From an uncultured Paraprevotella sp. (GTDB lineage Bacteria; Bacteroidota; Bacteroidia; Bacteroidales; Bacteroidaceae), in contig CAJUGV010000007.1 of assembly GCA_910586505.1 (NCBI GenBank), forward strand, positions 1-64,000: a stretch of 64,000 bases of DNA. Direction: 5' to 3'. Positions 1 through 9,036 of the stretch are shown piece after piece. The notes below the pieces were generated by a model. That model worked only from the letters and a program-made list of their open reading frames with translations, ran no database searches and was not told where the DNA came from. A program made the translations under genes and the position numbers. The first letter of the stretch is position 1, and every line of letters begins with the position of its first letter.

Positions 1-168
1 ATAATAATCTGTTGTTAAGTATTGATTTTTTGTTTTTGAAAGAAGATGGTGAGGAAGGATGTGGTTGGGGGATTATCATTCTATAGGAGGATATTGTGGA
101 AGAAAGCATGGGTTAGGGAACTAAATGTGATAAAGTAATATATTAAACAATCATTTCCTTTTAATTTA

Positions 169-200
169 TTTGTTATACTTAATAAAATCTTTTATCTTTG
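169..200 (+). promoter_or_regulatory. Promoter of the leu operon
   Basis: TTTG at 169-172 and TATCTTTG at 193-200 are separated by 20 bp, a full match to the Bacteroides -33/-7 promoter pattern. Transcription should begin near 205-208, upstream of the leader peptide at 227. Bases 1-168 are AT-rich and show no gene. Confidence 0.75.
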
Positions 201-226
201 CACACGATAAATAAAAACAGTGCATT

Positions 227-304
227 ATGAATATGGCAATTACATTACTGGCTATTTGGGAGATCCGACTGCGTTTTGTAGAGGGAAGTGTGGTTTGTGC
301 GTAG
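227..304 (+). CDS. Putative branched-chain amino acid leader peptide (25 aa)
   Basis: A 25-codon open frame starts about 20 nt after the predicted transcription start of the leu operon and ends 24 nt before a terminator hairpin. Nine of its 25 codons are branched-chain: Ile at 5, 10, 13; Leu at 7, 8, 15; Val at 18, 22, 23, i.e. exactly three of each. The product would have no function of its own; ribosome stalling on these codons would report charged tRNA levels, as in the multivalent E. coli ilvG leader. The frame, the composition and the position are seen; translation and attenuation are inferred. Conservation of the codon pattern in relatives would settle it. Confidence 0.6.
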   Translation: MNMAITLLAIWEIRLRFVEGSVVCA

Positions 305-328
305 TTGTTGTATGATTGGAGATACAGA

Positions 329-361
329 GCCTTTCCCACTTTCCTGTGAGAAAGGCTTTTT
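329..361 (+). terminator. Attenuator-type terminator in the leu leader
   Basis: An 11-bp stem with one C-A mismatch (329-339 with 346-356), a 6-nt loop and TTTTT at 357-361 form an intrinsic terminator between the leader peptide and leuA. A competing pairing of 284-290 with 337-344 (one bulge) would overlap the terminator stem and could act as an antiterminator; this second pairing is weaker and inferred. Confidence 0.7.
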
Positions 362-385
362 GATTGATTATAAAATACAAGAAAT

Positions 386-1897
386 ATGAGTGATAGGTTA
401 TTTATTTTTGATACAACTTTAAGGGATGGAGAACAAGTTCCTGGATGTCAATTAAATACTGTGGAGAAAATTCAGGTTGCTAAACAATTGGAGGCACTTG
501 GGGTAGATGTGATTGAAGCTGGTTTTCCTGTGTCAAGTCCTGGAGATTTTAATTCGGTGATTGAAATATCTAAGGCTGTAACTTGGCCAACTATTTGTGC
601 TTTGACGCGTGCGGTGCAGAAAGATATAGATATAGCGGCTGAAGCATTGAAAATGGCGAAACGTAAGCGAATTCATACAGGGATTGGAACATCAGATTCT
701 CATATTAAATATAAGTTTAATTCTAATAGGGATGAGATTATTGAGCGTGCTGTGGCTGCTGTGAAATATGCTAAGCGATATGTAGAAGATGTGGAGTTTT
801 ATGCGGAAGATGCTGGACGTACTGATGCCTGTTATTTGGCGCGTGTGGTGGACGCTGTGGTTAAAGCTGGTGCTACGGTAGTAAATATACCTGATACTAC
901 TGGTTATTGTCTTCCACAGGAGTTTGGAGCGAAAGTTAAATATTTGATGGAGAACGTAGACGGGTTATCTGCCGGAAAAGCTATATTATCGACTCATAAT
1001 CATAATGATTTAGGAATGGCAACAGCTAATACTATTGCTGGGATAGTGAATGGTGCTCGTCAGGTAGAGGTGACAATTAATGGAATTGGAGAGCGTGCAG
1101 GAAATACTTCTTTGGAAGAAGTAGCTATGATTCTTAAGTGTCATAAGAGCTTGGGAATAGAGACTAATATTAATACACAGAAAATCTACCCCACTAGTCG
1201 TTTGGTGTCCAGCCTTATGAATATGCCGGTGCAAGCTAATAAGGCTGTAGTAGGCCGTAATGCTTTTGCACATTCTAGTGGTATTCATCAGGATGGCGTG
1301 CTTAAGAATGTGGAGACTTATGAAATAATGAATCCCAAAGATGTGGGAATTGATGATAATGCTATTGTGTTGACGGCCCGTAGCGGGCGTGCTGCGCTTA
1401 AACATCGTTTGAGTGTTTTAGGAGTAGAAATGGACGGAGAACGTCTTGATGCAACATATGAAGAATTTTTGAGATTGGCCGATAAGAAGAAAGAAGTTAA
1501 TGATGATGATATACTAATGCTGGCCGGTGCGGACCGTGCGACTGCTCATGCGGTAAAACTTGACTATTTGCAGGTTACTACAGGAAAGGGTGTAAGATCT
1601 GTAGCCAGTATAGGATTGGATATTTCTGGAGAGAAGTTTGAAGCTTCCGCAAGTGGAAATGGCCCGGTGGATGCTGCCATATCAGCATTGAAGAATATTA
1701 TAAGGCGTCAGATGGTACTAAAAGAATTTACTATTCAAGCAATCAGTAAAGGGTCTGATGATGTGGGTAAAGTACATATGCAGGTAGAGTATGACGGAAA
1801 TATTTACTATGGTTTTGGTGCTAATACTGATATTGTGACGGCTTCGGTAGAAGCGTATATTGATTGTATCAACAAATTTAAGAAATCAAATATTTAG
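386..1897 (+). CDS. leuA: 2-isopropylmalate synthase
   Basis: Condenses acetyl-CoA with 2-oxoisovalerate to 2-isopropylmalate, the first committed step of leucine synthesis in the cytoplasm. The 503-residue protein begins with the family signature DTTLRDGEQVPG near residue 9, has the metal-binding HNHNDLG motif near residue 207, and ends with the LeuA allosteric dimer domain (about residues 370-500) where leucine normally binds. Length is typical of bacterial LeuA. It is the first structural gene of a five-gene operon; leuC follows after 7 bp. Expression is probably governed by the leader peptide and terminator upstream, and activity by leucine feedback (family knowledge). Codon use is AT-rich compared with the carbohydrate genes in the middle of the window. 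Confidence 0.96.
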   Translation: MSDRLFIFDTTLRDGEQVPGCQLNTVEKIQVAKQLEALGVDVIEAGFPVSSPGDFNSVIEISKAVTWPTICALTRAVQKDIDIAAEALKMAKRKRIHTGIGTSDSHIKYKFNSNRDEIIERAVAAVKYAKRYVEDVEFYAEDAGRTDACYLARVVDAVVKAGATVVNIPDTTGYCLPQEFGAKVKYLMENVDGLSAGKAILSTHNHNDLGMATANTIAGIVNGARQVEVTINGIGERAGNTSLEEVAMILKCHKSLGIETNINTQKIYPTSRLVSSLMNMPVQANKAVVGRNAFAHSSGIHQDGVLKNVETYEIMNPKDVGIDDNAIVLTARSGRAALKHRLSVLGVEMDGERLDATYEEFLRLADKKKEVNDDDILMLAGADRATAHAVKLDYLQVTTGKGVRSVASIGLDISGEKFEASASGNGPVDAAISALKNIIRRQMVLKEFTIQAISKGSDDVGKVHMQVEYDGNIYYGFGANTDIVTASVEAYIDCINKFKKSNI

Positions 1898-1904
1898 AAA
1901 GACA

Positions 1905-3302
1905 ATGGCAAATACTTTGTTTGACAAAATTTGGGACGCGCATGTAGTGCAAAATGTGGATGACGGTCCTCAGCAATTATATATAGATAGGCTTTACTGT
2001 CACGAGGTTACCAGTCCGCAGGCTTTTGCAGGAATGCGCTCCCGAGGGTTAAAGTGTTTTCGTCCTGATCATATTTATTGTATGCCTGATCATAATACAC
2101 CTACGCATGATCAAGATAAACCTATAGAGGATCAGGTAAGTAAAACTCAGGTGGATGCTTTGGCGCAAAATGCATCTGATTTCGGTCTTGCTCATTTTGG
2201 CATGATGCATCCGAAGAATGGTATCATTCATGTTGTGGGACCGGAACGTGGGCTTTCCTTGCCAGGCATGACAATTGTATGTGGTGATTCGCATACATCT
2301 ACTCATGGTGCGATGGGGGCTGTGGCCTTTGGTATCGGTACATCAGAGGTCGAAATGGTCATGGCTTCTCAATGTATATTGCAGCAGAAGCCCAAGTCTA
2401 TGCGTATCAGTATTGAAGGAAAATTAGGAAAGGGAGTTACTGCAAAGGATGTTGCTCTTTATCTGATGACACAATTGACTACTTCAGGTGCTACTGGTTA
2501 TTTTGTTGAATATGCAGGCCAGGTTGTACGCGATTTATCTATGGAAGGACGTCTCACGTTGTGCAATTTGTCCATTGAAATGGGAGCTCGTGGTGGTTTT
2601 GTAGCGCCAGATGAAGTAACTTTTGAATATATAAAGGGACGTGAATATGCTCCAAAGGGTGAAGAGTGGGATAAGGCTGTAGCTTATTGGAAAACGTTGA
2701 AGAGTAATGAAGATGCTGTATTTGATAAGGAATTAATATTTGATGCTGCGAATATAGAACCGCGTATTACGTATGGAACAAATCCAGGAATGGGTATTGG
2801 TATTACGGAGTGTGTTCCCTCTATGGATTCTGTGCCTGAAGCTGGTCATGCTTCCTATTTGAAATCTTTGGATTATATGAAATTCCAGCCTGGTGAATGT
2901 TTATTAGGAAAGAGTGTTGACTATGTTTTTCTTGGTGCATGTACGAATGGAAGAATAGAAGACTTCCGTGCGTTTGCTTCTATTGTGAAAGGTCGCAAGA
3001 AAGCCGCACATATAGTAGCTTGGTTGGTCCCCGGCTCATGGATGGTGACAGAACAAATAAAGGATGAGGGTTTAGATAAGATATTTGAAGAAGCTGGATT
3101 TGAGCTTCGTCAACCCGGCTGTTCTGCTTGCCTAGCTATGAATGATGATAAAATACCGGCAGGAAAACTTTCGGTGTCGACTTCTAATCGTAATTTTGAG
3201 GGGCGTCAAGGGCCAGGTGCCCGCACTATTCTTGCAAGTCCGTTAGTAGCAGCTGCAGCTGCAGTAACAGGAGTGATAACCGATCCACGAACATTAATGT
3301 AA
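1905..3302 (+). CDS. leuC: 3-isopropylmalate dehydratase large subunit
   Basis: With LeuD it isomerises 2-isopropylmalate to 3-isopropylmalate using a [4Fe-4S] cluster. The 465-residue protein has the aconitase-family motifs CGDSHTSTHGA (about residue 127), FLGACTNGR (about 344) and the cluster segment GCSACLAM (about 405), which carry the three cluster cysteines. I place the start at MANTLFDKI (1905) because this is the family N terminus and lies 7 bp after the leuA stop; an in-frame start at 1860 lies inside leuA. leuD follows after 8 bp. The same enzyme would also dehydrate citramalate made by the fourth gene of the operon. Confidence 0.95.
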   Translation: MANTLFDKIWDAHVVQNVDDGPQQLYIDRLYCHEVTSPQAFAGMRSRGLKCFRPDHIYCMPDHNTPTHDQDKPIEDQVSKTQVDALAQNASDFGLAHFGMMHPKNGIIHVVGPERGLSLPGMTIVCGDSHTSTHGAMGAVAFGIGTSEVEMVMASQCILQQKPKSMRISIEGKLGKGVTAKDVALYLMTQLTTSGATGYFVEYAGQVVRDLSMEGRLTLCNLSIEMGARGGFVAPDEVTFEYIKGREYAPKGEEWDKAVAYWKTLKSNEDAVFDKELIFDAANIEPRITYGTNPGMGIGITECVPSMDSVPEAGHASYLKSLDYMKFQPGECLLGKSVDYVFLGACTNGRIEDFRAFASIVKGRKKAAHIVAWLVPGSWMVTEQIKDEGLDKIFEEAGFELRQPGCSACLAMNDDKIPAGKLSVSTSNRNFEGRQGPGARTILASPLVAAAAAVTGVITDPRTLM

Positions 3303-3310
3303 ACCTACTT

Positions 3311-3907
3311 ATGAAAAAGAAATTCAATGTAATAACCAGTACTTGTGTACCTTTGCCTTTGGAGAATGTAGATACGGACCAGATTATACCAGCTCGTTTC
3401 TTAAAAGAAACGACAAGAGAGGAACGTTTTTTCGGTGAGAATCTGTTCCGTGACTGGCGTTATAATGCGGATGGAACTCTTAATAAAGATTTTGTGTTGA
3501 ATAATCCGCTGTATGAAGGGGAAATTCTAGTAGCTGGAAAGAATTTTGGTAGTGGTTCTAGTCGTGAACATGCTGCATGGGCAATAGCTGGATATGGGTT
3601 CCGTGTTGTTATTAGTAGCTTTTTTGCAGATATTCATAAAAACAATGAGTTGAATAATTTTGTACTACCAGTAGTTGTTAGTGAGGGATTTCTCTCAGAA
3701 CTTTTTGATTCTATTAAGGAAGACCCTAAAATGCAAGTTGAAGTGGATCTGCCTAATCAGATTGTGACGAATAAAGTAACTGGGCGTAGTGAAAAGTTTG
3801 AAATTAACGGTTATAAAAAATATTGTTTGATGAATGCGCTTGATGATATTGATTTTCTATTGGAAAATAAAAAGAAGATAGAAGATTGGGAACATAGTAA
3901 TGTCTGA
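3311..3907 (+). CDS. leuD: 3-isopropylmalate dehydratase small subunit
   Basis: Small swivelling subunit that completes the LeuCD isomerase. The 198-residue protein has the family motifs NVDTDQIIPARFL (about residue 20) and GKNFGSGSSREHAAWA (about residue 77), which bind the substrate carboxylate. Length is standard. It sits between leuC and a second acyltransferase gene, with 8-bp and 12-bp gaps, so the genes almost certainly share one transcript. Confidence 0.95.
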   Translation: MKKKFNVITSTCVPLPLENVDTDQIIPARFLKETTREERFFGENLFRDWRYNADGTLNKDFVLNNPLYEGEILVAGKNFGSGSSREHAAWAIAGYGFRVVISSFFADIHKNNELNNFVLPVVVSEGFLSELFDSIKEDPKMQVEVDLPNQIVTNKVTGRSEKFEINGYKKYCLMNALDDIDFLLENKKKIEDWEHSNV

Positions 3908-3919
3908 ATAATCTAGAGC

Positions 3920-5470
3920 ATGAAAGCAGATCCTGTGAAGATAGAAATAATGGATACGACTTTACGCGATGGTGAGCAAACCAACGGCGTAAGTTTTGTG
4001 CCTCATGAAAAATTGATGATTACCCGTACTTTGTTGCAGGACTTGAACGTAGATCGCATAGAAGTTGCTTCTGCTAGAGTTTCAGACGGAGAGGTAAATG
4101 CAGTGCGTAGTATTTGTAACTGGGCACGACAGGCGGGTTTGTTACATCGGGTTGAAGTGCTTGGTTTTGTCGATGGACATGCATCTCTTGATTGGATTCA
4201 TGCCTGTGGGTGTAAGAATATCAATTTGTTATGTAAAGGTTCTGAGAACCATTGTACAAACCAATTAAAGAAAACATTGGAACAACATGTGATAGACATA
4301 CGAGAGTCCTTACACTATGCGGAAGTATTGGGTATTAGTGTAAATGTCTATTTGGAGGATTGGAGCAATGGGATGAAGCATTCACCTGATTATGTCTTTG
4401 CAATGATGGATGCATTGAAAGACACCAATATCAAACGTTTTATGTTGCCGGATACGTTGGGTATTCTTAACCCATTGGACTTGTTAGGTTATATTCGTAA
4501 GATGGTGAAGCGTTATCCAAAAGTACATTTTGATTTTCATGCTCATAATGATTATGACTTGGCGATTTCTAATGTGTTGGCGGCTGTATTGGGTGGCTGT
4601 AAAGGTATTCATACTTCTGTTAATGGATTGGGGGAGCGTGCAGGTAATGCTCCTCTAGCCAGTGTGCAAGCTATTTTGAAAGATCAGTTCAATGCACGGA
4701 CTGGAATCGATGAAAGTCGTTTGAATGAGGTAAGTCGGATGGTGGAAAGTTGTTCTGGTATACCTATACCTCCTAATCGTCCCATTACAGGTGAGAGCGT
4801 TTTTACACAAGTTGCAGGTGTACATGCAGATGGCGATAATAAGGCTAATTTATATTGTAATGATCTTCTGCCGGAGCGGTTTGGGCGTAAGCGTGAGTAT
4901 GCATTGGGAAAGAATAGCGGTAAGGCCAATATTTTAAAGAATTTGGAGGAATTGGGGTTGGAATTGTCGTTAGACCAGACGCGGAAAGTGACTGAACGTA
5001 TTATTGAGTTGGGAGACAAAAAAGAACTAGTTACTCAAGAGGATTTGCCTTATATTGTTTCGGATGTGTTGAAGCATGATACACAAGAAGAACATGTCCG
5101 TCTGTTGAGCTATATTGTGACAACTGCTTATGGGCTTAAACCGATGGCACAAGTCAAGTTAGAAATTAATGGGGAAGCATACGAGGAAAATGCTATAGGT
5201 GACGGACAGTTTGATGCCTTTATGAGGGCGGCTCGCCATATATATAAAAAACGTCTTTCACGAACATTTCCTTGGCTGGCTAATTATAGTGTTAGCATAC
5301 CTCCAGGTGGGCGGACCGATGCTTTGGTACAAGCTGTTATTACGTGGAACTGGAATGAAAAAGTGTATCGAACGCGAGGTTTGGATGCCGATCAAACAGA
5401 AGCGGCTATTAAGGCAACAGTTAAGATGTTGAACTTAATAGAAGATGATTATCGTAGAGAAGAGAATTAA
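3920..5470 (+). CDS. Citramalate/isopropylmalate synthase family enzyme (CimA-like)
   Basis: Second member of the LeuA/CimA/homocitrate synthase family in the operon (516 aa). It has MDTTLRDGEQTNGVSF at the N terminus, HFDFHAHNDYDLA near residue 212 for metal binding, and a C-terminal LeuA-type regulatory domain (about residues 385-510). It differs strongly from leuA at 386, so it is not a recent duplicate. In this context the most likely reaction is acetyl-CoA plus pyruvate to (R)-citramalate; LeuCD and LeuB would then give 2-oxobutyrate for isoleucine without threonine deaminase. The family assignment is firm, the substrate is inferred from operon position. An alternative is a second isopropylmalate synthase. 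Confidence 0.8.
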   Translation: MKADPVKIEIMDTTLRDGEQTNGVSFVPHEKLMITRTLLQDLNVDRIEVASARVSDGEVNAVRSICNWARQAGLLHRVEVLGFVDGHASLDWIHACGCKNINLLCKGSENHCTNQLKKTLEQHVIDIRESLHYAEVLGISVNVYLEDWSNGMKHSPDYVFAMMDALKDTNIKRFMLPDTLGILNPLDLLGYIRKMVKRYPKVHFDFHAHNDYDLAISNVLAAVLGGCKGIHTSVNGLGERAGNAPLASVQAILKDQFNARTGIDESRLNEVSRMVESCSGIPIPPNRPITGESVFTQVAGVHADGDNKANLYCNDLLPERFGRKREYALGKNSGKANILKNLEELGLELSLDQTRKVTERIIELGDKKELVTQEDLPYIVSDVLKHDTQEEHVRLLSYIVTTAYGLKPMAQVKLEINGEAYEENAIGDGQFDAFMRAARHIYKKRLSRTFPWLANYSVSIPPGGRTDALVQAVITWNWNEKVYRTRGLDADQTEAAIKATVKMLNLIEDDYRREEN

Positions 5471-5490
5471 GAAATAAATAAAAAAGTATT

Positions 5491-6552
5491 ATGGATTTAA
5501 AAATTGCTGTATTGCCGGGAGATGGTATAGGCCCGGAGATTTCAGAGCAAGGAGTCGCAGTGATGAATGCCGTGTGTGAAAAATTCGGTCATCATGCAAG
5601 TTATCAATATGCACTTTGCGGTGCGGAAGCTATTGACAAGATGGGAGACCCGTTTCCGGAGGACACCTTTAAAATTTGTATGGATGCAGATGCAGTGCTA
5701 TTTTCGGCCGTAGGAGATCCTAAATTTGATAATGATCCTACAGCTAAGGTGCGACCTGAGCAAGGGCTTTTGGCTATGCGTAAAAAATTAGGCTTATTTG
5801 CCAATATTCGTCCGGTAGAGACTTTTGATTGTCTGATTCATAAGTCGCCGTTAAAAGATGAATTGGTACGTGGAGCGGATTTTATTTGTATTCGTGAATT
5901 GACGGGCGGAATGTATTTTGGAGAGAAATATCAGGATGACGAGAAAGCGTATGATACGAATGCTTATACTCGGTCTGAGATTGAGCGGATTTTGCATGTG
6001 GCCTTTGAATATGCGATGCGTCGCCGCAAGCATCTGACGGTGGTTGATAAGGCCAATGTGTTGGCTTCGAGCCGGCTATGGCGTCAGGTGGCTAAAGAAA
6101 TAGCTTCGCAATATTCGGAAGTAGAAACAGATTATATGTTTGTAGACAATGCCGCTATGCGAATGATTCAGGATCCAAAGTTCTTTGATGTAATGGTAAC
6201 GGAGAATACTTTTGGTGATATTTTGACAGATGAGGGCTCTTGTATAACTGGATCTATGGGATTGTTGCCATCTGCTTCCACAGGCGAACATACTCCTGTG
6301 TTTGAGCCAATCCATGGATCATGGCCACAAGCTAAGGGTTTAAATATAGCCAATCCTTTGGCGCAGATCTTATCCGTAGCCATGTTGTTTGAGTATTTTG
6401 ATTTAAAGGAGGAAGGAGCGCTGATTCGCAAGGCTGTAAATGCCTCTTTGGATGCCAATGTACGTACGCCAGAGATTCAAGTGGACGGAGGCGAGCACTA
6501 TGGTACGATTGAAGTTGGACAGTGGATTGTGGATTACATCCGAAAAGCTTGA
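5491..6552 (+). CDS. leuB: 3-isopropylmalate dehydrogenase
   Basis: NAD-dependent oxidative decarboxylation of 3-isopropylmalate, the last dedicated leucine step before transamination. The 353-residue protein begins LKIAVLPGDGIGPEI, contains ELTGGMYFGEK (about residue 136), VDKANVLASSRLWR (about 189) and the metal and substrate segment VTENTFGDILTDEGS (about 236). Length is typical. It is the last gene of the leu operon and is followed by a strong intrinsic terminator at 6603-6637. Confidence 0.95.
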   Translation: MDLKIAVLPGDGIGPEISEQGVAVMNAVCEKFGHHASYQYALCGAEAIDKMGDPFPEDTFKICMDADAVLFSAVGDPKFDNDPTAKVRPEQGLLAMRKKLGLFANIRPVETFDCLIHKSPLKDELVRGADFICIRELTGGMYFGEKYQDDEKAYDTNAYTRSEIERILHVAFEYAMRRRKHLTVVDKANVLASSRLWRQVAKEIASQYSEVETDYMFVDNAAMRMIQDPKFFDVMVTENTFGDILTDEGSCITGSMGLLPSASTGEHTPVFEPIHGSWPQAKGLNIANPLAQILSVAMLFEYFDLKEEGALIRKAVNASLDANVRTPEIQVDGGEHYGTIEVGQWIVDYIRKA

Positions 6553-6602
6553 TATTTTTGTAAGAGAAGAAGCGTAGTTTCTTTGTGTGCTTAATAAATG
6601 AA

Positions 6603-6637
6603 GGCAATGTGTCGGTTTCTGCACATTGCCTTTTTTT
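6603..6637 (+). terminator. Terminator of the leu operon
   Basis: Perfect 9-bp stem (6603-6611 with 6622-6630), 10-nt loop, then seven T. It closes the leuA-leuB operon. Confidence 0.85.
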
Positions 6638-6669
6638 AGGAGAAACAAGGCGAAGTTCCTTAAAATTCG

Positions 6670-6677
6670 TATATTTG
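6670..6677 (+). promoter_or_regulatory. -7 box upstream of the TPR gene
   Basis: TATATTTG matches the Bacteroides -7 consensus and lies 62 bp before the TPR start. No clear -33 TTTG is present. Confidence 0.5.
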
Positions 6678-6739
6678 TCATTGGAGTACATGATAAAGTT
6701 GAATATCGGTAATTTAGTTCAGAAAATAGGCGGAATGAT

Positions 6740-7561
6740 ATGAAGAAGTGGGTGCTTGGGGTGAGTTTGTGTGTGATGGCAGTTTCTGTGCAGGCACAGT
6801 CGTATCAGGAATATGTGCAGAAAGCTTTGGAGGCCATGTCAATAGATAGTACGGATGAAGCAGAACGTTTGTTCCGGGAGGCGATGCGTATGGAACCGGC
6901 TCAACGTTCCAATGCTATGATATATTATCAGATAGGTCGTTTACAAGAGCATCGTGGGAAATTGGAAAAAGCATTGGAAAGTTATACCATGGGGTTGAAT
7001 GTGGCACCTCATGTTCTGCCGCTCCGTATGAGTCGGGCTAAGCTTTATATGAAGTTGGGTAACAAGGAAAAGGCTTTGGTTGATTATAGCGATATACTGG
7101 ACTGGAAAGCAGATGAGCAGGAAGCACTCTTTATGCGTGCCTATATTTATACGGAGCAACGGCTTTATAAAAAGGCGCGTGCGGACTATGAGGCATTACT
7201 TAAATTAAATCCGAGACACGAAGAAGCACGTATAGGCTTAGTGTTGTTAAATGAGAAAGATAATCGTTCTCGTGAAGCGATGGAGCAGATTAACGCAATG
7301 GTGGCTGCAGCGCCCGATCATGCTATTTTGTATGCCGTTCGTGCTGGGATGGAGCAAACCCGCAAGCAGTATGAGGCAGCAGAGGCCGATTTTACGAAAG
7401 CAATTTCTTTAGCCCCTCAAAATGTAGACTATTTGCTTAACCGTGCAGCTTTTTATATAGAGACAAAGAGAAAGAAAGAGGCACGTATTGATTTGGATAA
7501 AGCCATGGAATTAGGGGCTAATCCGGATGATGTGGTTTCCTTGAGACATAAGTTACGTTAA
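6740..7561 (+). CDS. Secreted tetratricopeptide-repeat protein
   Basis: 273-residue protein with a signal peptide (about residues 1-19, cleavage after VQA). The rest is almost entirely TPR helical repeats: I count about six 34-residue units, for example IYYQIGRLQEHRGKLEKALE and ADFTKAISLAPQNVDYLLNRA. TPR arrays mount protein-protein contacts; a periplasmic scaffold or assembly role is the likely class, but no specific partner can be named. It is a single-gene unit between the leu terminator and a convergent purA, with its own -7 box. No lipobox cysteine is seen, so it is probably soluble in the periplasm. Confidence 0.8.
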   Translation: MKKWVLGVSLCVMAVSVQAQSYQEYVQKALEAMSIDSTDEAERLFREAMRMEPAQRSNAMIYYQIGRLQEHRGKLEKALESYTMGLNVAPHVLPLRMSRAKLYMKLGNKEKALVDYSDILDWKADEQEALFMRAYIYTEQRLYKKARADYEALLKLNPRHEEARIGLVLLNEKDNRSREAMEQINAMVAAAPDHAILYAVRAGMEQTRKQYEAAEADFTKAISLAPQNVDYLLNRAAFYIETKRKKEARIDLDKAMELGANPDDVVSLRHKLR

Positions 7562-7577
7562 AGGAACTTTAATAAGA

Positions 7578-7655
7578 AACCCTGTTCTATAGGCGGGAAA
7601 GGCCGTAAGAACAGGGTTATGTCTAAGCTTTTAAGGGGCTAACTTAGACATTTTT
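7578..7655. terminator. Double-hairpin terminator between convergent genes
   Basis: Two successive stems: an 11-bp perfect stem (7578-7588 with 7608-7618) and a 9-bp perfect stem (7619-7627 with 7643-7651) followed by TTTT. They lie between the ends of the TPR gene and purA and probably terminate transcription from both sides. Confidence 0.65.
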
Positions 7656-7670
7656 ATGGAGGGATATTAT

Positions 7671-8942
7671 CTATTTGCGGACGATCGTCTGAGCTCGGTC
7701 GGGACCTACAGACAGAATTGTGATGGGAGTTTCCAACTCAGTTTCGAGAAATTGTATATAGTTTCTGAATTCTTGAGGAAACTGTGATTCCTCAGTCAGT
7801 TTCGATAAGTTCTCTTTCCATCCGGGAAGTTCTTTATATACAGCTTCACATCCTTCCGTTTCGAATGGCATGTTTTCCATTACTTTACCGTCTTTTTTGT
7901 AGGCAACGCAAACTTTGATGGTATCGAATCCGTCGAGTACATCGCTCTTCATCATGATAAGCTGTGTTACGCCGTTGATCATAATAGCGTACTTCAAGGC
8001 AACCAAATCTACCCACCCGCAACGTCGGTTACGTCCAGTTACGGCACCGTACTCATGTCCTATTTCGCGGAGTTTATCTCCTGTTTCATCGAACAATTCT
8101 ACGGGGAATGGTCCGGAACCTACGCGCGTACTGTAAGCTTTAAAAATACCGAAAACCTCGCGGATATCCGTTGGCCCCACACCTAATCCTGTGCAAACGC
8201 CCCCGCTTGTTGTATTGGAAGAACTGACAAAAGGGTAGGTACCATGATCAATGTCAAGCATAGTTCCTTGTGCGCCTTCGGCCAGTACGTTTTTGCCTTC
8301 TTTCAGGTAACGATTAATTTCGATTTCAGTGTCGGTAAGTTGAAAGCCGCTTATGTATTTGATACCTTCAAGCCATAATTTTTCTTCTTCCGTGATATCG
8401 TAATCCGTGTAATGCAGGTCGTGTAGAATCTGCTCATGACGAGCTTTCAGTGCTGCATATTTTTCTTCAAAACCATCAAGAATGTCGCCTATACGCAAGC
8501 CGGTGCGTGCGGCCTTGTCGCTATAAGTGGGACCAATACCTTTTCCGGTAGTGCCCACTTTAGCTTTACCTTTGGCTGCTTCGTAAGCACGATCCAACAC
8601 GCGATGAGTCGGTAGTATCAGATGGGCGCGTTTGCTGATATGCAGGCGTTCTTTCAGTTCGTATCCTGCGGCTTCCAATTCTTTGGCTTCTGCCATGAAG
8701 AGGTCTGGTGCGATGACGCAACCGTTACCGATGATGTTTATTTTGTCTTGGGCGAAAATACCGGAGGGGATAGAGCGGAGCACAAATTTCTTACCTTCAA
8801 AAATGATGGTATGTCCAGCGTTCGGGCCTCCTGCAAAACGAGCTACTACGTCATAATCCGGAGTAAACACGTCTACTACCTTACCTTTTCCTTCGTCGCC
8901 GAAGACTATGCCTAAAAGAGCGTCAACTTTTCCTTTTTTCAT
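7671..8942 (-). CDS. purA: Adenylosuccinate synthetase
   Basis: GTP-dependent joining of IMP and aspartate to adenylosuccinate, the first step from IMP to AMP. The 423-residue protein has the GTP-binding N terminus GIVFGDEGKGKVVD, GGPNAGHT (about residue 38), GTTGKGIGPTY (about residue 130) and the C-terminal base-recognition region with ILSVGPDR. Length is typical. It stands alone on the minus strand with its own -7 box, converging on the TPR gene. Confidence 0.96.
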   Translation of the reverse strand: MKKGKVDALLGIVFGDEGKGKVVDVFTPDYDVVARFAGGPNAGHTIIFEGKKFVLRSIPSGIFAQDKINIIGNGCVIAPDLFMAEAKELEAAGYELKERLHISKRAHLILPTHRVLDRAYEAAKGKAKVGTTGKGIGPTYSDKAARTGLRIGDILDGFEEKYAALKARHEQILHDLHYTDYDITEEEKLWLEGIKYISGFQLTDTEIEINRYLKEGKNVLAEGAQGTMLDIDHGTYPFVSSSNTTSGGVCTGLGVGPTDIREVFGIFKAYSTRVGSGPFPVELFDETGDKLREIGHEYGAVTGRNRRCGWVDLVALKYAIMINGVTQLIMMKSDVLDGFDTIKVCVAYKKDGKVMENMPFETEGCEAVYKELPGWKENLSKLTEESQFPQEFRNYIQFLETELETPITILSVGPDRAQTIVRK

Positions 8943-8976
8943 ATTCCTATAAAAGTTTTGTTTTTACCAAACCTCG

Positions 8977-8984
8977 CAAAGTTA
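8977..8984 (-). promoter_or_regulatory. -7 box of purA
   Basis: On the minus strand the sequence is TAACTTTG, a match to TAnnTTTG, 34 bp upstream of the purA start. Confidence 0.55.
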
Positions 8985-9036
8985 ATCTTTTTTTCTTTAA
9001 AGTCAGAATGATACATGTTCTATTTTTGTTAAATGC

